This document shows, piece by piece, positions 55,324 through 64,000 of a stretch of 64,000 nucleotides of DNA. The notes below the pieces were generated by a model that was not told where the DNA came from, did no database searches, and was given only the letters and a program-made list of their open reading frames with translations. Numbering within the stretch: position 1 is the first letter of the stretch; each line of letters opens with the position of its first letter. This stretch comes from Charina bottae (taxonomy: Eukaryota; Chordata; Lepidosauria; Squamata; Charinaidae). A program made the translations under genes and the position numbers. The stretch is from assembly GCA_023362775.1 (NCBI GenBank), contig JALMGJ010000003.1, forward strand, positions 176,539,774 through 176,603,773, written 5' to 3'.

Positions 55324-56930
55324 AATTATTTAATTCAAGTTGAACATGAAAACATTTACTGTTGCTTTTTCCCAATAGGAAAGTGATTTTAATATGACAA
55401 TCCTCCCCCTCCCTCAAAAAAAACACCCTTACCTCCCTTACTAGGTTCTCAACTAATCTAATACAACCCTCCTATTTTAGTAGTAAATTATCTGGGGGAA
55501 AATCACTAGTCTTCCTTTCTAGTTCATAGACTGGAAGCCTAAAATATCACTATCGTTTTTAACAGTCTGAAGGAGTGTCAGAAAATGTTAGTTTGGGTGG
55601 AAACTTAGGTCATTCTTCCAGAATTAGAGGTCCCAACCAAAATAATTAGAATATGCTTAACATAATGTGACAAAGAACATTAGAATGAATGAATTAATTA
55701 ATTGGAATGAATGAATGAATGAATGAATGAATGAATGAATGAATGAATGAGAAGGAAGACTGAAGTCGCAATTGATAGAAAAGTGAACAGAAAAGAGGGA
55801 GCCCATTGTCTCAATCAGAGCACCAAAGGTGCCAGATCTGATGTAACATTATTGTTGTGGGCTACTCCTCTGTCTTCACTGAGGAAATTTTTAAAAAGCA
55901 TCCCCCAATATAATAATTGCCCAGCTGCTGAGCTGAACTTTTTTAGTATTATCCTATAATTTCATGAATTTTGAAGAAGGGAGGTTCCCGATTCATTTCC
56001 AGGCACTTTATTTCTGCCGCTTTCTTGCCTTGAAATTGTGCTGCCTAACTGGCCCATAATCATACTTCAAAGATGTTGACTTCTGCAGTAGTTCAGTAGT
56101 TGTTGTCTCCTCTTTCATTTAAGATTGAAACCTTGGAAATATGTCATTTGCTCCCTGCAAGAAGAGTAGCAACCAGTCAGGCAAGGTCAGACATCTGCTA
56201 CTTTCTCTACTTCTTATCCAAAATGTTGCAAGCATCAAGGTCTTCCTGCTCATGAGCACCACCAAATCCTTGAAGATGATACAGGCCGACAAATTTTCTC
56301 TTCTAGTCATAATAGATGTCCTGCTGCTGGAAGGGGAGGAATGCAGTGCTGTTCTAGCAGAACCAAAGGGAACGCTGACATTTCCTTCAGTTCAAATGCT
56401 GGCTCCCCTGCTCTGTAACTGAACCAGAGGCACAAAGGCTCAAATTAAGAATGAATACAAAAGCTGAGAACTTAGACAAATACATCTAGCAATTTCATTA
56501 TGTTCTGACTCATTTTAGTTTTTGTGACCCATCATAAGACAGAAGAGGGAGGGAGAGAATCAAACACAGACACACACCACACGTTGTAAATTATTAAAAT
56601 AACTTTTATTCCAGTCATTAAACATGCTTGTTTCCTGTGCCTTGCCCAATTTTTGAAAAGGAAAAGTTTGGGGTCACCATCAAGAATGCTTCTTTGCTCA
56701 GTAAAACACCAAAAAGGAAGTGGCTGTCAGGACTCTCCCATTGCAGCCCTTTAGAGATTTTTGAGTATAAACCAGCTCTCTAGGAAGGCAACTCAAATTT
56801 GGGAGCAGTGACCAGCAAAGCTCTCAAACAACATAACCCAGCCAGGAGTGAGTGAATTCTGTACTAGTTCAATCTTCTGTTCCCCATAACATATACTTTG
56901 CTGTCACAAACACACATCACACATACACAC
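55324..56930. other. anonymous sequence with a GAAT microsatellite
   Basis: (GAAT)n at about 55705-55749. A 93-codon frame at 56141-56422 has no recognised motif. No exon supported. Confidence 0.45.
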
Positions 56931-56957
56931 TGTGTGTGTGTGTGTGTGTGTGTGTGT
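56931..56957 (+). repeat. (TG)n microsatellite
   Basis: About 13 TG units, preceded by degenerate CA repeats from 56910. Confidence 0.95.
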
Positions 56958-57092
56958 TGAAGATGGAGGGAAAAAAATTACCCCTGAGAAAGCTGATCTA
57001 TATCTGTGATAATTCTTTTTTCTTTCTCCTTCCTCTTTCCTTCTCTCTGTCTGATTTGCTTATTCTGCTGAAATTCAGTTCTTAAGTTATTA

Positions 57093-57351
57093 CAGAGCTT
57101 TCCAAACTTTTCATGTTGGTGACACACTTTTTAGACATGCATCATTTTACGACACACTCTTACAGCAGGGCACAAAGCAGGCACTAGGACCTGTGTGGAA
57201 TCACAGCAGGTTTGGAGGCAGCAAGGCACAAGGCAGGCACTAGGACCTGCGCGGAATCCTGGCAGGGCTCGGAGGCAGCAGCAGCTGCGACACACCCAGA
57301 CACTGCAGTCGACACACTAACGTGTCCCGACACACAGTTTGGAAAGCTATG
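57093..57351 (-). mobile_element. non-autonomous hAT (Buster/SPIN-like), copy 7
   Basis: Reverse orientation: CAGAGCTTTCCAAACTTTTC ... CACACAGTTTGGAAAGCTATG. Perfect TSD AGTTATTA (57085-57092, 57352-57359). Interior collinear with copies 1, 2 and 6 in reverse complement. Confidence 0.95.
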
Positions 57352-57452
57352 AGTTATTAGATAGTCAAAGAATCTAATGTGGGACATTAGATAGTGATTT
57401 AGAAGCAACATTTGCGTTTCTTTCTCCCTTGGCTCTTCTTATTCTTTTAAAT

Positions 57453-57573
57453 CAGTGTTTTTCAAACTTGGCAACTTCAAGGTGTGTGGACTTCAACTCT
57501 CAGAATTCCCCAGCCAGCAAGGCTGGGAGTTGAAGTTGACACATCTTAAAGTTGCCAAGTTTGAAAAACACTG
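57453..57573 (+). mobile_element. palindromic hAT-type MITE, 121 bp
   Basis: CAGTGTTTTTCAAACTTGGC ... CAAGTTTGAAAAACACTG with palindrome centre CCCCAGCCAGCAAGGCTGG. TSD TTTTAAAT / ATTTAAAG (6 of 8, TA central). Confidence 0.9.
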
Positions 57574-57581
57574 ATTTAAAG

Positions 57582-58638
57582 GAATCCTCACTACTGAAAT
57601 CAATGAAAAACCTGTTTGAAAATGTATTACAGTCCAGGAAATATGGAATCTAGTAGAGCTGTGGCCATACATCCTTTTCCTCTTTGAGTATTAGAGTAAG
57701 TTTGCCTCAGAGGACACTGTGAATACTGAAAGATTTTAAGGTCAGGTTTCCCCCTCCAAGTTCAGAATATTTTCAGCCTCACAATGGAGGCAGAACCGTT
57801 AAAGAGATCATAGGATTAGATTCTTAGGCTCCATAAATTGATCCCCTACTTAATGTTTAGGACCATTTATTTGAATTGTGCTTCTTAGTCCCAAACTTAC
57901 AAAGGGAAACAAACACAAAGTTTAACGTTAATAAAACTATTCATGAAATCTAAAAAAAGTTTAAGATATGTTAACTGCACTGTGGAAGAATTCATAAAGT
58001 GTGCCCACATCTAAGTTCATAGTTTTTGCTCCACTCTGACCTCTAAGCAAATAAGTAAATTAATTTAGCAGAAGACTGTAACTGAAGCTTTTTACATTTC
58101 TGATAAAATGAAAAAGAGGAGGAGAGGAGAACACAGTAGAATGACAGTTAGTTTACCTGCAATTGGAAAAGATCTGTCAGTGTTTTCCTTTCTACGTAAT
58201 ACATGGGTTGGTTTGCGTGTTCAATACCAGTCCGTACAAAGGCCTCGTAGCCTTCTGTTTCAATGGCTTATTGACATAAGGTGGAGTTTGGGGCTACTGT
58301 AGTGGAGGCAACTTCCTGCCACAGTTTCTAATAGTCATAAATCAGAACAATGGGGCTGGCCTTTTTGTTCATAACACTAAGTATCAGGAGGAAATTTTTG
58401 AAGAACTTCATAGAAGAAAATAAAAATAGTTAGCATCAACCATCATAATAATTCCTTCTAATAGTGCTTCAATTATGTTTTAAAGTTAGTTAGCAGATAA
58501 TTCATCTGAAGTTCTCCCTTTCTTTCTTTTATGGAACCATCACCAAGCTACTGTAGCCAGTCATGTGTCAATACTCAGAAAGTGTATCAAACCTCTGAAA
58601 ATGTAGTAATTCCATTTTTTTAAAAGAAAATTTATTGG
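57582..58638. other. anonymous sequence
   Basis: Nothing recognised. Confidence 0.5.
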
Positions 58639-58761
58639 CTGGGTTCACACACCTTTCAAAGCTATAATATGACTTATTTGGTTCAGTTTGGTATGATATG
58701 TGAATTCAACCTTTATAACTTATAAACTATGGTTTATGTCTTAGTGTTGTATGAACCAGGC
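58639..58761. mobile_element. possible MITE
   Basis: Imperfect terminal inverted repeats CTGGGTTCACACA and TGTATGAACCAGG, with AT-rich, loosely palindromic interior (AACTTATAAACTATGGTTTA). No TSD assigned and no second copy seen in this window. Confidence 0.4.
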
Positions 58762-61700
58762 TACTGTGATTTATTCAAGAAATAACAAACCATGTATTAA
58801 AATGAAATAAGAAACAACTAAGTATCTCCATTACATTTCCCTCCCTTTCCTTCTCCTCAAATGGCACCAGCAATGTCCAGATATTTTGAAGTTAAATCAG
58901 CTATCTCATTCCCTCAGGGTTTTTTTTTAAGTCAGATTGCTCCTCATACCTCAAATAATGGAAATTATTTTCAAGTTGCTTTACATAAACACTACTACAC
59001 CTTTCATATTGCAGGGCAAAAGAGAAAGGCCAGCTTCAACATCTGTGGAATTCACTTATTTGGTCAATATTGTCCTTTGGTAAGTAACTTTCACAGACAA
59101 TGGTTTTTAAGCTCTGTAATTTTATGTATTTACATGTTGGTAAATACTTACAGTAGCAATGTTTTTTAAGGAGAATACCTTCTACTGACTTTGCATGTTT
59201 TTAAAGAGCTAATCTCTGAGGTAAACTGAAAGAAAAGCACTTCTTACCTACTAGATCTTGTAGGAAAAAGTGGCAATGGGTCTGGAGGGTAAATACATGT
59301 AAAGGGCAGTACTAATTTCATGAGGTTTCATCACAGGAGGACAGATTTCAGTTCCATGTTAGGAGAAACTTACTGGTAAGTAAGAGCAGGTTGATAAATG
59401 AACCAATTCTCAATGGTCAGTTTTTCCTTGCTGGAGATTTTTAAGGAGAGGCTGTGGGAATTTCAGATTTCCTGCAACAAACAGCATGAAGTAGATAGAT
59501 GTGTGACCTACAAAACGTTGCTGAACTACTGTTCTCAATGTGTCTCACCAGTGGTCATGCTGGCTAAGATTGCTGACAATTGTAGTTTTGACATTATGAG
59601 AGTCATAGGTCCTCCACGCCTGGTCTAAACAAAGTCCCCTCATGTGCATGACAAAATATGTTTTTGAGGAGACATAGACTTCCAGAAATAGCTCTCTTAT
59701 TGTGATCATGAAGTCATATACTGTATACACCAGCCAATGTTTGTTTCAGATACAGAAACTCTGGTACTGTCCTGAAACTTCTAAATAGCTTCTTTATTGG
59801 TTTCAGTAAATGAATAGATTTTGGGGAGCATTACTTTACATATATGGAAAGACCTCTCCACTGAAATTAATAGCAACCCACCCTCTGCCAAAATAAGAAT
59901 TCTTCTGTCTATCTGATATCTCAGTTCGTGAACTAAGGATATTAAGTTCAGAATCAATACAAAAGACCTTTATTGTTTATATATAATACTTAAATATTTA
60001 ACTTCTGTGAGTTAAGACATTCATTAGGACAGCTAAATTTGCTCTAATATTGTTTATTTGTGTGCACGTTTGTCTATAGCTATAGCTGTATTTATCCCAT
60101 ATTTGCTGTATACAATTTAATTATGAAAAGTTTGTGGAAGAGTGAATTCACCATTTTTTTTTTACTTTAGCTTTTCCTCTTAACATAAAAGTAAGATAAA
60201 GTTTAGCCAAAAGATCTGGCCTGAAAATTCCCAGTAAAGTTTGCATGGATGGAAAGCAAGGGGATATCTTAATGGGGTGAGGGGCTGTGTGTGAAGTGGA
60301 GATCCAGCAAGGAGCTACTACAGCATTCAGAGAGCTCCCTCTTCTCACCTCGTGTGACAACACAAGTGAGGGAAGCCTTCATATATGCATGACAGGTTCT
60401 TTCCTGTGAGCTGAAACCCTGGCTATTATGCCTGCATGCAATCCATAAAAGGAGGACCTCTAAGAGACACCCTTTTTTCCTTCTGACTCTCTCCCCTCAC
60501 CCCTGCTAGCCAGGCTGTGTCTGCAGCCATGAATATGAGACTCAAGGAGTGTTTCAGCACTCTTTGTCTTTCTCCACTGGGTAAATAGACAACCAAAATA
60601 TCCAGATCTGAGGCATCTTGGCCTTTCAGTGACCCTTCACCTGACCTCTCCCTAGTCACTCTCACCAACAGTTTTATTTATCTTGGGTCCTTGGTGCTCT
60701 GGATGCGAAGGCACCAGCCTTCTCCAGCTGCATCTCCCAGTTCCAGTGCAGCTATTTACCAGTTACAGCAGAAGGGTGTGCAGTCAGCTATACAAGAAAA
60801 GCAATGTTGAGTTTCCACTGCTGCCTTTGATATTTCTGTGGGAAGGTGATAGCATTTCCACTGTGGTCAGGACCCTTAAGCCCTTCCATCTGCACTACTC
60901 CTCTCACTGCCAAGCCATTATCTCTGTTATCGTGGCTTCTGATTAGGAGGCTGTTTCCCTCTCACTTGACACACTGAATACATACTCCAGGGAAATCCTA
61001 GGGCAGTACCTGGGCTTCCCGGCATGGTAAGGGAATGCCTCCATCACAATAGCCTTCTTGTAGCCACCCAAGATGGTGCCCTGTCCTGGGATGAGGTCAG
61101 GAGCAGTGGAGGTATGGTTTCATAGCCCAAGCTACAATTTACTCACAGTTAGAGAAATGCACAGAAGATAATAAGTCAGCCCAGAAGTCCAAAGCTAAAT
61201 GAGTCCAAGTCCAGTCAGTGTTTCAGAGAACAAAGGCAAGAGAGTGAAAGTCAGGTTATACTGATATACCAGAGCTGATGTACCAGTGAGGCTTCAAGAC
61301 ACAACAGTAATTGGGCATACAACCAGTAGACTTTGCTTCCATTAATGAGTTACCCTCAAACAGAGAGCTTCATATTGGAATCTGTAGCTATCTCAGCTTA
61401 ACTCAGAGTTTAATCCTGATCTGACTGCAAGCCCATCCAGGAGTATTAAGTTAACAGCATTTACTCAACTGGGGCTTGTCAAACTTGATCTGGCTTCAAG
61501 ATAATTCCGGCATACTCTCAGCTGCTTATTTCTCAAATCACTCTCCTTTGCAAGCCTGTATTTTGGTGGCTCTTGCTTTCTGATACCCAACCAAAAGGGA
61601 GCATCAATTATGTGGGCTGAGGGTTTGCACTGGTAAATCTAGATCAGAGTCCTAGGCAGAGTCCTGAGCTATTGGAAACTCTTTCGGGCCCAGGTTTGTG

Positions 61701-62617
61701 TGAGGGTCCATCTGGTGCAGAGAATCAGCGGAGTCACTTGGCCCTATTTTCCCTTCTGAGAAGTCTTCCTCAGATGTAGCCATGACAGATGGTCACCCAA
61801 CCAAAAGATCTGCCCATGTGGCTAGATATTATTTTTGACACACACCCCCATATGACTTCTCCCCTCAAAATGGAGGTAGCACTTTCTTTTTAAATAATAG
61901 CTTTATTATTCTACTAACATTCTAACATTTATTCCAATATTGCCTTCAAATGGATAGAAATGGGACCAGTCATATAAAGCCATTAGCTGTCAGAACAGCT
62001 TCCTATAATAAGTGGGGGGCGGACCCCAAATTCTAGTATTTTTGCAACATTACATTGATACTGAGTTGTTTATGCGAGAAAAGGACCAGTTGTCTTCAGT
62101 AACCTGGAGGGCTGCTGAAACATCCAGATGATCCCTAGACGGCAGAAAACGCTTAGAATTATACTCATCTTTGCTGGAATGTAGTGGTCATCTAGGTTTT
62201 TGCAGCCTAGATTTCATAGCTTTAATATAATACAACCTAGCTGTATGGTATTGGCTGGAGGAAAATGATGCTCTCCTTTCATGGCAGTGGATGTTTTATC
62301 AGAGAATGCTTAAAACATTAACTCAGGGAGCATTTTCTGATTTTAAAAAGAAACCAATATGCATGTTTTTGTCATCATACATATGATCCTGAATATATGT
62401 ATGTTAAAAATCAGCACTGAATTAGCTGTAGTTTGAATTCTAGTTTGAAAAATCAGCACTGAATTAGCTGTACTATTGGTACACATGAGCACATGACAAT
62501 TATATTGCACCAGAATAACTGATCAAAGCTTATGATGCTGGATTGGTTATTGTAGAAAGCCACAGAGATGATCTTGGGGAAGTTAGGCAGAGGCCATAAT
62601 GGCTGCATAAACAGAAG
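58762..62617. other. anonymous sequence
   Basis: About 59545-59610 has faint similarity to a hAT palindrome arm. No gene or clear repeat. Confidence 0.45.
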
Positions 62618-62619
62618 TA

Positions 62620-63025
62620 CAGGTAGCCCTTGACTTACGACCATTCGTTTAGTGACCATTCGAAGTTAGGACGGTGCTGAAAAAAGTGACTTATGACCAG
62701 TCCTCGTACTTATGACTGTCGCAGCGTCCCTGCGGTCATGTGATCAAAATTCAGGCACTTGGCAACCGGCATGTATTTACGATGGTTGCAGGTCCCAGGG
62801 TCACATGATTGCATTTGCAACCTTCCCAGCCAGCTTCCAACAAGCAAAGTCAACAGGGGAAGCCAGATTTGCTTAACGACCACGTGGTTCACTTAACGAC
62901 CATGGTGATTCGCTTAATGACCACGGCAAAAAGGTCATAAAATTGGGTGTGACTCACTTAATGACCGCTTCACTTAGCAACAGAAGTTCCTGTCCCAGTT
63001 GTGGTGGTACATCGAGGACTACCTG
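62620..63025 (+). mobile_element. Tigger-like (Tc1/mariner) MITE, copy 2
   Basis: TIRs CAGGTAGCCCTTGACTTACG / CGAGGACTACCTG, with TA before the left end and TT after the right. The interior has four or so CTTAACGACCA/CTTAATGACC units at about 62873-62970. Non-coding; 406 bp. Confidence 0.88.
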
Positions 63026-64000
63026 TTTTAAGCCCGGACAACAGGGAAAGTGTGAGAAACAAGCTCAGATTGAACTCCTCCCTTATTCACTATGGTATAA
63101 GAGGGAGGAAGGGAGATGAGAAATCAGTCAGGCTTTTACAATTCTGTTTCTATAGCCTATATCAATAAAGTAGAGTTCCAGTCTGATTTGTGGAATCAGT
63201 TTCCTGACCTGACCTACCTCACAGGACTGACAGTTATACCATTTGCATCTGATACAGAAAAGCTCTTTTTAAGTCCTAAAAAGCCTCTTTCAAGCTAGTT
63301 TATTCCAGATGCGTAAGACTTCAAACCCCTTCATCCATGCCAGCCTATGATTATGGAAATGGTCCTCAGAAATGGGAGATACCACATGGGAAAATCTATT
63401 CTTGTGTTTCATAAATGACCAGGGGACTGTCTGGTCAATGTTTTGGCAAAGGTGTAGCTTTTTCAATAATACGCCAAAGAAATGTATTGCAAGTATTCAG
63501 GGCTGAAAAGATTAATTTAAAGCAGACAGGCTTGGGCCACGAAAGACTGCCTGTTCTTTCTACGGACTTTCCCTATTCTACCGAGCAGCCTTAGCCACAG
63601 TCACTCGGTATGAAGATAAGGGGGTGGGGAGGGAATGTCGTGTCAGGGAATGTCTGTTGTCTAAATAGTGACTAGAAACATCCCATCTCAAATACAGGCC
63701 CATTATCAAGCCCAGCTTAAATAAACTTCACTGTGCATTCAGTGATCAACCTCCCTCAGAGCTGCTGGCTCCATTCATCACTGCCACCTTTTCAAAGTGG
63801 CTCAGTGATGGCTCATGATCATTAACCTAGTAATGGTGTGCTTTACATTAAAGTGAAGGCACATCAAACAACAGGCCCTTCCAGTACATAAGGTAACTAA
63901 ATGATAGAATAGACATTCCCAAGCTAACAACATACAGATGCTAACAAAAAGCAGAGGAATGGGCAATAATGATTTGGGGACAGCAGACATGCCTGCTATT
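63026..64000. other. anonymous sequence
   Basis: Repeat-free and mixed in composition, especially about 63530-63830, making it a weak conserved-element candidate. No exon supported. Confidence 0.45.

Noticed and set aside
56141..56422. 93-codon plus-strand frame
   Set aside because: No recognisable domain, and an opposing frame is equally open in part; no exon evidence.
60674..60700. GTCCTTGGTGCTCT similarity to the 81-bp insert at 23677
   Set aside because: Similarity stops after about 14 bases, so it is too short to claim a second copy.
1..64000. A host gene system, phage, plasmid or bacterial operon
   Set aside because: Sequence is eukaryotic repeat-rich DNA; no host exons or prokaryotic gene organisation could be supported.

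Overview
This window reads as repeat-rich, non-coding DNA from a vertebrate nuclear genome, most probably a squamate reptile (lizard or snake). The grounds are the mix of transposons: a BovB/RTE LINE, a long L2-group LINE, a full Ty1/copia retrotransposon, tRNA- and 5S rRNA-derived SINEs with BovB-like tails, and many small hAT elements. Species cannot be fixed by eye. No host gene exon, rRNA gene, functional tRNA gene, operon or CRISPR array could be supported. The only long intact reading frame belongs to the copia element.

Layout. 1-4576: anonymous AT-rich sequence with a CTTT/CTC tract, pieces of hAT elements and one hAT element nested inside another. 4577-7750: almost full-length BovB LINE on the minus strand with a 14-bp target-site duplication (TSD) and dead reading frames. 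7982-18099: an L2-group LINE on the minus strand, from its A/T-rich 3' tail to a GC-rich 5' UTR. It is split by a complete 5480-bp Ty1/copia element (8802-14281, plus strand) with a 5-bp TSD, near-identical LTRs and an intact 1319-aa Gag-Pol. 18100-64000: mostly anonymous AT-rich DNA carrying SINEs, small hAT and Tigger-like elements, a solo LTR, old L2 and RTE fragments, a 149-nt purine tract, microsatellites and two hairpins.

How the parts relate. The LINEs (BovB, L2) are plausible sources of mobilising machinery for the SINEs, whose 3' tails resemble theirs. No hAT or mariner transposase gene is present, so those small elements must have been moved in trans. Every CAG-ended hAT-type insertion whose ends could be fixed has an 8-bp TSD with TA at its centre, the pattern known for the Buster branch of hAT. 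The copia element looks youngest: its LTRs differ only by two single-base homopolymer indels, and it sits inside an already frameshifted L2. All alignments, boundaries and family names here were made by eye from sequence and remembered family features.
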